64,000 bases of DNA from Shinella sp. H4-D48. GTDB lineage: Bacteria; Pseudomonadota; Alphaproteobacteria; Rhizobiales; Rhizobiaceae. Location: contig NZ_CP093338.1 in assembly GCF_022637395.1 (NCBI RefSeq), positions 186,001-250,000 on the forward strand, given 5' to 3'. Each line of letters starts with the position of its first letter. The first letter of the stretch is position 1. The notes under the pieces are model-generated. The model made no database searches. It was given only the letters and a program-made list of their open reading frames with translations, and was not told where the DNA came from. The position numbers and the translations under genes are program-made. Below, piece by piece: positions 29,567 through 39,050 of the stretch.

Positions 29567-30250
29567 ATGATGGTGAAACAAAACGCTATGACGGACGACG
29601 CACAGGGCCTGCCGCTTGCCGACCGCCTGGCGCGACGCATCCGCGCGCTGCTGATCGCGGGCGAACTTTCGCCCGGACAGCGCCTGTCCGAAGCTGCGTT
29701 CAGCGAGCGCTTCAACGTGTCGCGCAATTCGTTGCGTGAGGCGTTTCGCCTGCTGACCAAGGATGGGCTTGTGCGCCACGAGGCCAATCGCGGCGTATTT
29801 GTCGCAGTCCCGACAATGGCCTCCGTCATCGACATTTACCGCGTGCGGCGCTTGCTGGAATGTGCCGCCCTGCGCCAGGCTTGGCACCAGCATGCGGCCA
29901 TCCGCACCATGCGCGACGCGGTCGCCGCAGGACGCGAGCGGCGCGATGCCGGCGACTGGCTCGGCGTCGGCAGCGCCAACATGACGTTCCACACCGCTAT
30001 CATCGATCTCGCCGACAGCACGCGCATCAGTGAATTCTACGAGCGCATATCAGCGGAATTGCGTCTCTGCTTCGGGCTGCTGAAAGACCCGGAGCACCTA
30101 CACGCGCCGTTCGTGGACATGAACGGCGAGATCGTGACGCTGCTTGAACAGAACAAGCGCGAAGAGGCCGCGGCGCAGCTCGACGCCTATCTCAACCTGG
30201 CGGAGCGGACGATGCTGAAGACGCTGGAACGCGCCTCCGAGCCCTCATGA
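29567..30250 (+). CDS. GntR-family regulator with FCD domain
   Basis: About 227 residues. The N-terminal winged helix reads ADRLARRIRALLIAGELSPGQRLSEAAFSERFNVSRNSLREAFRLL; from about residue 80 an all-helical FCD ligand domain follows (IDIYRVRRLLECAALRQAW, NMTFHTAIIDLADSTRI). FCD regulators sense small carboxylates and usually repress neighbouring catabolic genes, here pxpA-pxpBC and the carboxylase. The ATG at 29567 is one option, with 29588 another; neither has a clear ribosome site. The gene ends seven bases from the convergent carboxypeptidase gene. Confidence 0.85.
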   Translation: MMVKQNAMTDDAQGLPLADRLARRIRALLIAGELSPGQRLSEAAFSERFNVSRNSLREAFRLLTKDGLVRHEANRGVFVAVPTMASVIDIYRVRRLLECAALRQAWHQHAAIRTMRDAVAAGRERRDAGDWLGVGSANMTFHTAIIDLADSTRISEFYERISAELRLCFGLLKDPEHLHAPFVDMNGEIVTLLEQNKREEAAAQLDAYLNLAERTMLKTLERASEPS

Positions 30251-30257
30251 TGCCGGA

Positions 30258-31310
30258 CTAGGACGGCCGGCGGGCCGGTATCGGTACATCCACGGCCGTA
30301 TCGTCCGCCCATGTGCTGATAGTGTGGACCTCGCCTTTCGTTTCGCCCTGCAGATAGCTTTCGTGGCCGGGAAGCCCCATCGGGTAGAGCGCGTCGCGGC
30401 TCGTCTCATAGGCCGCGCTCTGATCGGTGCAGAGACGCACGCGCATATCCTCTGGGGCGACATCCTTTCGGTTCGCCAGGTCGTCCACGCGTCCGGCACC
30501 GCCGGAAAGCTGCCCCTCAAAGGCCTGCGTCATGTATTGCGCGGAGCGTTCGTTGCGTTCACGCTCCGTCGTCGCGCCGAGAATGACCACCATCACACGC
30601 TTGCCGTTGCGCGAGGCGAGCCCGACGATATTGCGGCCGGATGCGCACAGGAAGCCCGTCTTCATGCCCGTCGTGCCCGGATAGCGGGTCAGCAGCAGAT
30701 TGTTGGACTTGATCTCCTTGCCGTCGATGGTGACCGACGACGCCAGGAAGAAGCGCCGAAATTCGGGAAACTGCCGGTCGACTTCCATGCCGAGGATCGC
30801 GAGGTCGCGTGCGGTCGTATAGTTGCTCTTGTCAAACAGGCCGTTCGGATTGGCGAAATGCGTGCCGGTCATCCCCAGACGCGCTGCGGTGTCATTCATG
30901 CGCTTGACGAAGGCGGCTTCGTTGGGCGCGACCGTTTCGGCGACCGCGACCGCCACGTCGTTGGCCGATGCGGTGATCATCGCGAAAAGGGCGTCCTCCA
31001 GCGTCATTGCGCGACCGAAGGTCAGCCCTGATTCAAGGAACGCCTGCTTGGTTGCGTTGCGCGTCATCGTCACCGGTGTCGTCAGCGCCACCTCGCCCGC
31101 TCTCAGTGCTTCGAACGTCACGAAAGCCGACATCAGCTTGGTCGTCGACGCGGGATACCACGGCACGCCGGCATCCTCTTGATACAGCACCTGATGGCTG
31201 TCGGGATCGACGACGAGAACTGGCGTGGCATTGGCGACACTCGCCATGAAAAGGGACGCAGCCAATACCAGACATTTCCACGGTCGCCCGACCATCGTGC
31301 TTTCCACCAT
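30258..31310 (-). CDS. D-alanyl-D-alanine carboxypeptidase (PBP5/DacA family, peptidase S11)
   Basis: A 350-residue exported enzyme. Residues 1 to about 28 are a signal peptide (AANA-like site before TPVLVVD). The three penicillin-binding motifs are present: STTK (Ser55, Lys58), SAND and KTGF. It trims the terminal D-alanine from peptidoglycan pentapeptides in the periplasm. The C-terminal region (about 270-350) differs from the usual PBP5 beta domain and ends without a clear amphipathic anchor. ATG 31310 has GGAG about eight bases upstream; an in-frame start at 31331 is less likely. It is divergent from the riboswitch-controlled operon. Confidence 0.9.
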   Translation of the reverse strand: MVESTMVGRPWKCLVLAASLFMASVANATPVLVVDPDSHQVLYQEDAGVPWYPASTTKLMSAFVTFEALRAGEVALTTPVTMTRNATKQAFLESGLTFGRAMTLEDALFAMITASANDVAVAVAETVAPNEAAFVKRMNDTAARLGMTGTHFANPNGLFDKSNYTTARDLAILGMEVDRQFPEFRRFFLASSVTIDGKEIKSNNLLLTRYPGTTGMKTGFLCASGRNIVGLASRNGKRVMVVILGATTERERNERSAQYMTQAFEGQLSGGAGRVDDLANRKDVAPEDMRVRLCTDQSAAYETSRDALYPMGLPGHESYLQGETKGEVHTISTWADDTAVDVPIPARRPS

Positions 31311-31490
31311 GTATCCGTCTCCAGAAATCAAGCTATTCTAATGGCATGGCACGCCCTTGAAGGGCAAGACGCCGATGCGACGCAGGCTTGCGCACCCTGC
31401 GGAGCCGTCCACACTGCATATATAAACGTCGTTTTGGACGAACAGGCGGCAGCGCCTTGACGCGGATCGGGACGCATCATAAGGGGAATG

Positions 31491-31691
31491 CGACGGTTCC
31501 CGGAGGACGACTCCGAAGGGATTAATAGGGAACACGGTGCGGACGACCCAATAGGGACCAAAACCGTGGCTGCCCCCGCAACTGTAAGCGGATTGCCGAC
31601 CATCCCCGGGCCTTGAAGGCCATGCCACTGCGAGACATCGCGGGAAGGCAGATGAGCGACAGATATCCGTGAGCCAGGAGACCTGCCGTCG
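31491..31691 (+). promoter_or_regulatory. Cobalamin (B12) riboswitch
   Basis: All core elements are visible. The closing stem P1 is CGACGG (31491-31496) with CCGTCG (31686-31691). The segment GCTGCCCCCGCAACTGTAAGCGG begins at 31569, GCCACTG is at 31625-31631, GGGAAGGCAGATG at about 31642, and the B12 box GCCAGGAGACCTGCC at 31673. It precedes a leader ORF and a BtuFCD-like transporter. When adenosylcobalamin is abundant the downstream genes should be shut off, most likely at translation because no T-run terminator is seen. The 31332-31490 stretch upstream holds the promoter (TATATAAA at 31419) and no gene. Confidence 0.93.
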
Positions 31692-31737
31692 AACACGATC
31701 CAATCAGCCGGGCGGGGATGCCTGGAAAGGAGCAGAT

Positions 31738-31806
31738 ATGTCTGACCTGAACCTTTGCCGTTCGACGGCATCCATCCGCCTCGATTGGGCTTTCCGCGCG
31801 AACTGA
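31738..31806 (+). CDS. 22-residue leader ORF after the riboswitch
   Basis: A 22-codon frame starts with ATG at 31738 and ends with TGA at 31804-31806. An excellent ribosome site, AAGGAG, lies five bases upstream of the ATG, better than that of the following btuF-like gene. The product, starting MSDLNLCRSTASIRLDW, has no signal or membrane segment. It lies 46 bases after the riboswitch and 58 before the binding-protein gene. It may translate the regulatory signal by coupling, or be a functional micropeptide. Conservation in related genomes would decide. Confidence 0.5.
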   Translation: MSDLNLCRSTASIRLDWAFRAN

Positions 31807-31864
31807 CACTTATGTCGCCCGCTGCACCTGCGCAGCGCTCGCCCTCTTCGGAATTGAGGTTTCC

Positions 31865-32881
31865 ATGCGCCAGATCATTGCCACCATTACATTCGCAGTC
31901 GGCCTGACCGGCCTTGCCGGCACCGGCTTCGCTGCCACGCGGTATCCGCTGACCATCAGCAATTGTGGCCAGCAGGTCACCTTCTCCAAGGCTCCCGAAA
32001 AGATCGTCTCGATCGGCCAGGGCATGACCGAAGTGCTGTTCTCCCTTGGGCTTGCTGACAAGATTGCGGGCACCGCCGTATGGGTCGGCCCTGTTCTTCC
32101 CGCCTATGCCGAGGCCAACGGCAAGATCAAGCGACTTGCCGACAACGATCCGAGCTTTGAAGCCGTCGTCGGCGAGGAGCCCGATCTCGTCGCGGCCGAG
32201 TTCGAATGGCATGTCGGCGTACAGGGCGCGGTCGGCAAGCGCGAGCAATTCGCCGATCTCGGCATCAATACCTATGTCGCGCCGGCCGACTGCGTCGCCA
32301 AGATCAATGAAGATGGCGGCGACGGCGTGCGCAAGGAACTGTTCACGATGGACCTGATCTATCAGGAAATCGCCGAACTCGCTGAAATCTTCGACATCAA
32401 GGAGCGCGGCGACGCCCTCATCGCCGACCTGAAGAAGCGCGAGGCGGATGCCGTCGCATCGATTGCGGGTGCCGCCGGCAAGAACCTTCCCGTCGTGTTC
32501 TGGTTCTCCAGCAAAGAGGTGAACGGCGACGCCTTTATCGCCGGCAAGAACAGCGCGCCTGCCTATATCCTCAAGACGATCGGCGCCAAGAACGTCGTCG
32601 CCACCGAAGAGGAATGGCCGCTGGTGGGCTGGGAGACCATTTCCCAGGCAAACCCCGCCGTCATCGTGCTCGCAACGATGGAACGCCGCCGCTACGCAGC
32701 CGACGACCCGCAGACGAAGATCGACTTTCTTGAGAACGACCCTGTAACCAAGGAACTCGACGCGGTAAAGAACAGGCACTTCGTGATGATGGATGCCCAG
32801 TCGATGAACCCGACGATCCGCACGATCGACGGCATCGAGACGCTGGCGGCCGGCATCAAGTCCTTCGGCCTGTCGCAGTGA
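31865..32881 (+). CDS. Cobalamin/metal-chelate ABC binding protein (BtuF-like)
   Basis: A 338-residue class III binding protein. Residues 1 to about 23 are a signal peptide ending FAA. The Fe/B12-type lobes are recognised by EKIVSIGQGMTEVLFSLGLADKIAGTAVW and EPDLVAAEFEWH, joined by a long helical linker (about 150-195). GEF-like GAKNVVATEEEWPLVGWETI and NPAVIVLATMER lie in the second lobe. It should deliver cobalamin or a corrinoid to the permease encoded next, which its riboswitch control supports. A siderophore ligand cannot be excluded. GAGG precedes the ATG. Confidence 0.88.
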   Translation: MRQIIATITFAVGLTGLAGTGFAATRYPLTISNCGQQVTFSKAPEKIVSIGQGMTEVLFSLGLADKIAGTAVWVGPVLPAYAEANGKIKRLADNDPSFEAVVGEEPDLVAAEFEWHVGVQGAVGKREQFADLGINTYVAPADCVAKINEDGGDGVRKELFTMDLIYQEIAELAEIFDIKERGDALIADLKKREADAVASIAGAAGKNLPVVFWFSSKEVNGDAFIAGKNSAPAYILKTIGAKNVVATEEEWPLVGWETISQANPAVIVLATMERRRYAADDPQTKIDFLENDPVTKELDAVKNRHFVMMDAQSMNPTIRTIDGIETLAAGIKSFGLSQ

Positions 32882-33918
32882 GAGCTGCCGCATCCCGACA
32901 GCATCGGTGGTGGGCGCTTGTGGCGCTCACCATTGCCGCAGTCATCCTGCTCGCGATCATGATCAGCTTCGCCGTCGCCATCGGCGAGATCGCCATTCCC
33001 GTTTCCACGACGGCCAAAGCAGTGTCGAACCGGATCTTCGGCACATCCTTCGAACTCAACCGCATCCACCAGGGCATCGTGTGGGACTACCGGCTCAGCC
33101 GCGCGCTGGTTGCCGCAAGCGCCGGCGCATCGCTTGCCCTCTGCGGCGTCGTGCTCCAGGCCATGTTGCGCAATCCGCTTGCAGAACCCTATGTGCTCGG
33201 TATCTCGGCAGGCGCCTCGACGGGCGCTGTGTGCGTCATGATCCTTGGCCTCGGCTACGGCGCGCTGACGCTCTCGGGCGGCGCTTTCATCGGCGCGATC
33301 GTCGCCTTTCTGCTCGTTGGCGTCCTGGCCGCCGGCGCCGGCCGGTCGAGCGAACGCATCATCCTGTGCGGCGTCGCCGGCTCGCAGCTCTTCAACGCGC
33401 TCACATCCTATATCGTTACAACATCCGCCAATGCCGAACAGGCGCGCGGCGTGCTGTTCTGGCTGCTCGGCTCGATGAGCGGCGTGCGCTGGCCCGACGT
33501 CTATCTCTCCGTGCCGGTCGCCATCGCCGGATATCTCGCCTGCCTGTTCCATGCCCGTGCGCTCGACGCCTTCGCCTTTGGCACGGATGCAGCCGCCGCA
33601 CTCGGCATCGCCGTGCGGCGCGTTCAGGTCGTGCTGTTCGGCATCACCGCGCTGATGACTGCGGCCGTCGTCAGCATGGTCGGATCGATCGGCTTCGTCG
33701 GGCTCGTCATTCCCCATGCCGCGCGCTTCATCGTCGGCCCTTCGCACCATAGGCTCCTGCCGGCGACAGCACTGGGCGGGGCAATGTTCATGGTTTTCGC
33801 CGACATCGTCTCGCGCATCATCATCCCGCAGCAAATCCTGCCCATCGGCGTCGTTACCGCGCTGTTCGGCGCTCCTGCTTTTGCCATCATTCTCTTTCGT
33901 GCCCGGAGAAGCGTGTGA
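32878..33918 (+). CDS. FecCD/BtuC-type ABC permease
   Basis: A 346-residue permease with about ten transmembrane segments. The family motifs RLSRALVAASAGASLALCGVVLQAMLRNPLAEPYVLGISAGASTGAV and GSIGFVGLVIPHAARFIVGPSHHRLLPA are intact. The GTG start overlaps the binding-protein stop by four bases (GTGA), showing tight translational coupling. It forms the membrane channel of the B12-type importer. Its 3' end overlaps the ATPase gene by four bases. Confidence 0.93.
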   Translation: MRAAASRQHRWWALVALTIAAVILLAIMISFAVAIGEIAIPVSTTAKAVSNRIFGTSFELNRIHQGIVWDYRLSRALVAASAGASLALCGVVLQAMLRNPLAEPYVLGISAGASTGAVCVMILGLGYGALTLSGGAFIGAIVAFLLVGVLAAGAGRSSERIILCGVAGSQLFNALTSYIVTTSANAEQARGVLFWLLGSMSGVRWPDVYLSVPVAIAGYLACLFHARALDAFAFGTDAAAALGIAVRRVQVVLFGITALMTAAVVSMVGSIGFVGLVIPHAARFIVGPSHHRLLPATALGGAMFMVFADIVSRIIIPQQILPIGVVTALFGAPAFAIILFRARRSV

Positions 33919-34679
33919 GTATCGCCGTCGAAAACGTCGCCTATACTGCCGGCAAGACCATCGTGGTCGATGGCATCACGCTGGCGGTGGAGCAGGGCAA
34001 GGTGCTCGGCCTTCTGGGGCCGAACGGTTCGGGGAAGTCCAGCCTGCTCCGGCTGATCTGCCGCCTGCGCAAGGTCGATAGCGGCATCATACGCCTTGCC
34101 GAACAGGACATCGCCGCCGTTCCGCGTGCAAGCCTCGCGCGTCGCGTCGCCTTCGTGGAACAGCAGGCGACGACCGATACCCAGTTGACGGTGCGTGATG
34201 TCGTCGAACTCGGGCGGACACCGCATCGTGGCGTCCTGTCGCCCTGGGGCATGGATGACGATATCGCCGTCAACGACGCGCTGGCACGGGTGGACATGGC
34301 CCATAGGGCGGACCAGTTCTGGCATACACTTTCGGGCGGCGAGCGTCAGCGGGTGCACATCGCGCGGGCACTGGCGCAGACGCCGAGCGAACTTCTGCTC
34401 GACGAGCCGACAAACCACCTCGACATCCAGCACCAGCTGGAGATCCTGTCGCTCGTCACCCGGCTCGGCGTCACGTCGATCATCGCCCTGCACGATCTCA
34501 ATCTCGCGGCGATGTTCTGCGACAGTCTCGCCGTCCTGCAGAACGGCAAGGTCGTGGCCGCCGGCGCCCCGCAGGATGTGCTGACCGAGGACCTTATTGC
34601 CCGCGTGTTCGGCGTGCGGGCGCACATCGAGCGCTCCGCCGTCCATGGTCGCTACAACATCCAGTACGCAATGGGCTGA
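33915..34679 (+). CDS. BtuD/FecE-type ABC ATPase
   Basis: A 254-residue ATP-binding subunit. Walker A is GPNGSGKSS (about residues 36-44), the Q-loop is FVEQQATTDTQLTV, the signature is LSGGERQRVHIARAL and Walker B is LLLDEPTNHLD. The switch histidine lies in IALHDLNLA. The GTG start overlaps the permease stop by four bases. It powers corrinoid uptake with the two preceding gene products. Confidence 0.93.
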   Translation: MSIAVENVAYTAGKTIVVDGITLAVEQGKVLGLLGPNGSGKSSLLRLICRLRKVDSGIIRLAEQDIAAVPRASLARRVAFVEQQATTDTQLTVRDVVELGRTPHRGVLSPWGMDDDIAVNDALARVDMAHRADQFWHTLSGGERQRVHIARALAQTPSELLLDEPTNHLDIQHQLEILSLVTRLGVTSIIALHDLNLAAMFCDSLAVLQNGKVVAAGAPQDVLTEDLIARVFGVRAHIERSAVHGRYNIQYAMG

Positions 34680-34683
34680 ACGG

Positions 34684-35457
34684 ATGGACGGCCGAAACTT
34701 CAATCTCAAGGAAGAAATCCGCGAATACTGGTCGAAACGGTCGCAGACGTTCGACCTCGCCTTCGGTCACAGAATTCCCGCCGGGCCCGAGGCCGATGCC
34801 TGGCAGCGGCCGATCCGGGAACTGCTCGGCGAGGAGCCGAAACGCGTTCTCGAGCTTGCCTGCGGCACCGGCGAGGTGACGCGCCTGATCCACGACCTCG
34901 GCCACGAAGTCACGGCTCTCGACTTTTCCGAGGCCATGCTGTCGGTCGCGCGCGCCAAGCATGCGGGCAAGAGCGGACTTCGCTTCCTGCTGGCGGATGC
35001 CGAAAACACCCTTGAACCGGATCAGTCCTACGACGCCATCATCTGCCGGCACCTCGTCTGGACGCTGACACGGCCGGAAGAAACCTTCCGCGAATGGTTC
35101 CGCATCCTGCGTCCAGGCGGATGCCTGCTCGTCTTCGACGGCGACTGGGCAACACCGAAATTCTCCGGACGCGTGGCCGGTCTGCTCATCTCGCTCATCG
35201 ACCGCATCATCGGACCCGACACCAATTATGACGGCGCCATGAGCGAGCGCCATGCGGCGATCATGAACGCCCTGCCCTTCGGCGCCGGACTGCGGCCCGC
35301 CTTGATCGAGCCCTTGCTCGCATCCGCGGGCTTCCGCGATATCGCCCTGCATTCGCACGGACCGATCGCGCGGGCACAGCGCCGTAACGCCAGCCTGCGC
35401 AACCAGCTTCGAACCTTCGTATATCGCCGCTTCATTCTGACCTGCCGCCGTCCCTGA
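34684..35457 (+). CDS. Class I SAM-dependent methyltransferase in the B12-uptake operon
   Basis: A 257-residue methyltransferase. Motif I is VLELACGTGEVTRLI, followed by the acidic residue in VTALDFSEAML, DAENTLEPDQSYDAIICRHLVW, and the post-I strand RILRPGGCLLVFDGDW. It begins four bases after the ATPase stop, so it should be riboswitch-controlled too. It resembles general small-molecule methyltransferases, not the known corrin-ring enzymes (no CobA/CobJ-like motifs). A role in modifying or remodelling imported corrinoids is plausible but unproven. The operon seems to end here; 35458-35548 contains the next promoter. Confidence 0.85.
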   Translation: MDGRNFNLKEEIREYWSKRSQTFDLAFGHRIPAGPEADAWQRPIRELLGEEPKRVLELACGTGEVTRLIHDLGHEVTALDFSEAMLSVARAKHAGKSGLRFLLADAENTLEPDQSYDAIICRHLVWTLTRPEETFREWFRILRPGGCLLVFDGDWATPKFSGRVAGLLISLIDRIIGPDTNYDGAMSERHAAIMNALPFGAGLRPALIEPLLASAGFRDIALHSHGPIARAQRRNASLRNQLRTFVYRRFILTCRRP

Positions 35458-35548
35458 GCGCGACCGAATGGCACACCGTCCGTCGTACGGCGGCCTCTGG
35501 CGAAGCGATTGCAATACCCTACATTAGGGATAGCATCGGCCGCCTCGC

Positions 35549-37975
35549 GTGGAGCAGAACTTGGACATAGCCGCCAGCCAGAATCCCGCCCCCGGTGCGC
35601 CGGGAATTGATGCCCGATGGACCTCCAGCGCCAAGAGTGGAGTGGGAACGGCGCTGACCGCGGCCTCGCGCACCTGGTTTACCATCAGCCACGGCATTCT
35701 GAACGAGGTCTACCATCCGCGCCTCGATCACGCCTGCACGCGCGATCTCGGCCTGGTGGTCACGCGCGACGACGGTTATTTCTCGGAAGAGAAGCGCCAC
35801 GCGAGACATGATGTTGCCTGGTTTGCGGACGGCGTTCCCGCCTTCCACCTCATCAACACGGCGCTCGACGGCGCCTACCGGATCGAGAAGCGCATTCTCA
35901 CCGATCCGTTGCGGCCGACGGTCCTGCAGAATGTTCGGTTCACCCCGCTTTCCGGCGGGGCAGCGGATTATCACGTCTACGCCCTGCTTGCTCCCCATCT
36001 CGTGAATGCGGGGATGGGCAATTCCGCATGGATCGGCGATTACAAGGGCGTGACGATGCTCTTTGCCAGCGGCCGGGGACAGTTCCTGGCGCTCGCCTCA
36101 TCCCTGCCCTGGCGCGAGGCGTCTGCCGGCTATGTCGGCACCTCGGACGGCTGGCGCGCCCTGTCTGCCTCGGGCAGGCTCGACGCCCAATATGCAAGTG
36201 CGTCGAATGGCAACGTCGCGCTGACAGGCGAAATCGGCTTCACCGCAACGCAAGACCTCGCCCTTCTTGCGCTCTCCTTCGGGCCGAGTGCGGATGAAGC
36301 GGGTTACAACGCCCTTGCCAGCCTCAATGCCGGTTTCGACGCCGCTGCGCGCAGCTACGTGGCCGGATGGCGCGACTGGCAGAAGGATCTTCTTCCGCTC
36401 GATCAGCCCGGTCATAAAGGCCCCAACCTCTACCGCACCAGCACGGCGGTGCTCGGCACGCACCGCTCCTCCAGCTTTCCCGGGCCCGCCATCGCCAGCC
36501 TCTCCATTCCCTGGGGTTTCGACAAGGGCGACGATGATCTCGGCGGCTATCATCTCGTCTGGCCGCGCGATCTCGTCGAAACGGCCGGCGGTTTTCTTGC
36601 CGTCGGCCTCGTCGACGATGCACTGGAAATCCTCGCCTATCTGCGCACCATTCAGGAGGCCGACGGGCACTGGCCGCAGAATGTCTGGCTCGACGGCACA
36701 GCCTACTGGAGCGGCATCCAGATGGACGAATGCGGCTTTCCGCTGCTGCTGGCTGATGCGCTGCACCGCACGGGCGCGCTTTCGCGCGAGATGCTCCTGT
36801 CCTACCTGCCCATGGTGGAGCGCGCGACCGCCTATCTCTTGAAGAATGGTCCCGTCACCGGCGAGGACCGCTGGGAGGAGGACAGCGGCTACTCCCCCTT
36901 CACGCTTGCCGTGGAGATCGCGGCCATGCTTGCTGCCGCAGATGTTCTCGACGCCTGCGACAGGCCACAGGCTGCGCGCTTCGCGCGCGAGACCGCCGAT
37001 TGCTGGAACGACCAGATCGAGAAATGGACCTATGCGAGCGGAACGGATACATGCGCCGCGCTCGGCGTGTCCGGCTACTATGTGCGCATCGCTCCGAGCG
37101 ATCTTTCCGGCGCGGCCTCTCCCCGGGATGGCTTCGTTCCCATCAAGAACCGACCGCCCGGCGATGCCGACCGGCGGCCGGACCTGATCGTCAGCCCGGA
37201 TGCGCTGGCGCTGGTGCGCTTCGGCCTGCGTGCACCCGACGATCCCCGCATCATCGATACGCTCAAGGTCATCGACGCGTCTCTGCGTGCCGACCTCCCA
37301 CAGGGTCCGGTCTGGTACCGCTACACCGACGACGGCTATGGAGAACATCCCAATGGTGACCCCTTCGATGGAACGGGCCAGGGGCGGCCCTGGCCGCTGC
37401 TGACGGGCGAGCGCGCGCATTACGAACTCGCCGCCGGCCGCCCACAGGTCGCCTTGGATTTTCTCGGCACCTTTGCCGCCTCCGCCGGGCCGGGCGGATT
37501 ACTGCCCGAGCAGGTCTGGGACGGCGCCGACATGCCGGAACGGGAACTGCTGCGGGGCTGCCCTTCCGGCAGCGCCATGCCGCTCGTCTGGGCGCATGCG
37601 GAATATGTCAAGCTGCTGCGATCGCTGCGCGACGGACATGTCTTCGACATGCCGCCACAGGGGCCGGCGCGCTATATCAAGAGCAGGACCACCGCGCCGT
37701 TCCGCTCATGGCGTTTCAACAACAAGATCCGCACACTCGCCGAAGGCAAGATGCTGCGCCTCGAGCTTCTGGCTGCCGCGACCGTTCGCTGGAGTGCCGA
37801 CGCCTGGGTGACCGCCGAGGAAAGCGCCACGTGCGAGAATGCCTTCGGCATCCATGTCGTCGACATTCCGGTTTCGCATCTCGTCATCGGCCAGGGTGTC
37901 GAGTTCACGTTTTTCTGGCTTGACGCGCAACGCTGGGAAGGGCGCAATTTCGGCGTGATCGTCGCGCCGGAGTGA
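35549..37975 (+). CDS. Glucoamylase-like glycoside hydrolase family 15 enzyme
   Basis: An 808-residue protein. Residues about 10-270 form the N-terminal beta-sandwich of prokaryotic glucoamylases (SAKSGVGTALTAASRTWFTISHGILNEVYYP-like). Residues about 290-680 form the (alpha/alpha)6 barrel with LGGYHLVWPRDLVETAGG, DGHWPQNVWLDGTAYW and RWEEDSGYSPFTLAVEIA, which includes the catalytic glutamate; PEQVWDGAD lies near the second. A C-terminal beta domain follows. It would release glucose from alpha-glucans. No signal peptide is seen. The start is GTG 35549; a TTG at 35561 with GGAG upstream is an alternative. It leads the pentose-phosphate genes that follow. Confidence 0.88.
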   Translation: MEQNLDIAASQNPAPGAPGIDARWTSSAKSGVGTALTAASRTWFTISHGILNEVYHPRLDHACTRDLGLVVTRDDGYFSEEKRHARHDVAWFADGVPAFHLINTALDGAYRIEKRILTDPLRPTVLQNVRFTPLSGGAADYHVYALLAPHLVNAGMGNSAWIGDYKGVTMLFASGRGQFLALASSLPWREASAGYVGTSDGWRALSASGRLDAQYASASNGNVALTGEIGFTATQDLALLALSFGPSADEAGYNALASLNAGFDAAARSYVAGWRDWQKDLLPLDQPGHKGPNLYRTSTAVLGTHRSSSFPGPAIASLSIPWGFDKGDDDLGGYHLVWPRDLVETAGGFLAVGLVDDALEILAYLRTIQEADGHWPQNVWLDGTAYWSGIQMDECGFPLLLADALHRTGALSREMLLSYLPMVERATAYLLKNGPVTGEDRWEEDSGYSPFTLAVEIAAMLAAADVLDACDRPQAARFARETADCWNDQIEKWTYASGTDTCAALGVSGYYVRIAPSDLSGAASPRDGFVPIKNRPPGDADRRPDLIVSPDALALVRFGLRAPDDPRIIDTLKVIDASLRADLPQGPVWYRYTDDGYGEHPNGDPFDGTGQGRPWPLLTGERAHYELAAGRPQVALDFLGTFAASAGPGGLLPEQVWDGADMPERELLRGCPSGSAMPLVWAHAEYVKLLRSLRDGHVFDMPPQGPARYIKSRTTAPFRSWRFNNKIRTLAEGKMLRLELLAAATVRWSADAWVTAEESATCENAFGIHVVDIPVSHLVIGQGVEFTFFWLDAQRWEGRNFGVIVAPE

Positions 37976-38020
37976 CGGCTCGACCCCGCCAGACCACTAT
38001 CTCAAACGAAGGACGTAGCA

Positions 38021-39028
38021 ATGCAGATCGGCATGATGGGATTGGGGCGCATGGGCGCCAACATGGTACGGCGCCTTATGAAGGACGGCCATGACTGCGT
38101 GGTCTACGATATCAACCCCGAGGCCGTCGCGGTGCTCGTCGCGGAGGGTGCGACTGGCGCGTCCTCGCTAGAGGATCTCGTCGCGCGGCTTGCAAAACCC
38201 GCCTGCCTCTGGCTGATGCTGCCCGCCGCCATCACCGGCAAGATCGCAAACGAAGTCGCTGCAGAAATGCAGCCGGGTGACATCATCATCGACGGCGGCA
38301 ATTCGCATTATCAGGATGCTGTCGATCTCGCCGCGGAGCTTTCCGGGCGTGGCATCAACTTCGTCGATGTCGGCACCAGTGGCGGCGTCTGGGGGCTGGA
38401 GCGCGGCTATTGCCTCATGATCGGCGGCCCCGACGCTGCAGTGCGACACCTCGATCCAATCTTCGCCACGCTTGCGCCCGGGGCTGACAAGGATACGGCG
38501 CCGTCCCTCGAACAGGGCACGGCCCCGTTCGGCTACCTCCATTGCGGCCCAAGCGGCGCAGGGCACTTCGTCAAGATGGTGCACAACGGCATCGAATACG
38601 GGGTGATGGCGGCTTATGCGGAGGGGCTGAACATCCTCAAGGCCGCGAATGCCGGCAACCGGCCGCGCACCACCGATGCCGAGACGAGCCCGCTCAAAAA
38701 CCCGGAATACTATCGCTTCGATATCGACCTTGCTGCCGTCACAGAAGTTTGGCGGCATGGCAGCGTCATCGGCTCCTGGCTTCTCGACCTGACGGCCGGC
38801 GTCCTCAAGAACGACCAGACGCTTGGGGGCTATGGCGGGCGCGTCTCGGATTCCGGCGAAGGACGGTGGACGCTCAAGGCGGCGATCGACACCGGCGTGC
38901 CCGCGCCTGTTCTCTCTTCGGCCCTCTTCGACCGCTTCAGCTCGCAGGGTGAATCAGCTTTCGCAGACAAGCTATTGTCGGCAATGCGCTTTGCCTTTGG
39001 CGGCCATGTCGAGAAGAAGGCGGATTGA
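38021..39028 (+). CDS. gnd: 6-phosphogluconate dehydrogenase, decarboxylating (short form)
   Basis: A 335-residue enzyme of the short GndA/YqeC group (long forms have about 470). The N-terminal NAD(P) site is [17 protein letters not shown]; catalytic segments are [29 protein letters not shown] and [19 protein letters not shown]. It converts 6-phosphogluconate to ribulose 5-phosphate and CO2. It lies 45 bases after the GH15 gene and 22 before zwf, consistent with one operon. The short form often prefers NAD; the residues here do not settle this. Confidence 0.92.
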   Translation: MQIGMMGLGRMGANMVRRLMKDGHDCVVYDINPEAVAVLVAEGATGASSLEDLVARLAKPACLWLMLPAAITGKIANEVAAEMQPGDIIIDGGNSHYQDAVDLAAELSGRGINFVDVGTSGGVWGLERGYCLMIGGPDAAVRHLDPIFATLAPGADKDTAPSLEQGTAPFGYLHCGPSGAGHFVKMVHNGIEYGVMAAYAEGLNILKAANAGNRPRTTDAETSPLKNPEYYRFDIDLAAVTEVWRHGSVIGSWLLDLTAGVLKNDQTLGGYGGRVSDSGEGRWTLKAAIDTGVPAPVLSSALFDRFSSQGESAFADKLLSAMRFAFGGHVEKKAD

Positions 39029-39050
39029 TACCCGTTCGAAGGAGACCACG

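Noticed and set aside
31328-32893. A 521-codon minus-strand frame across the riboswitch and btuF-like gene
   Set aside because: It covers the well-defined riboswitch and lies opposite a clear binding-protein gene; the translation has no domain pattern.
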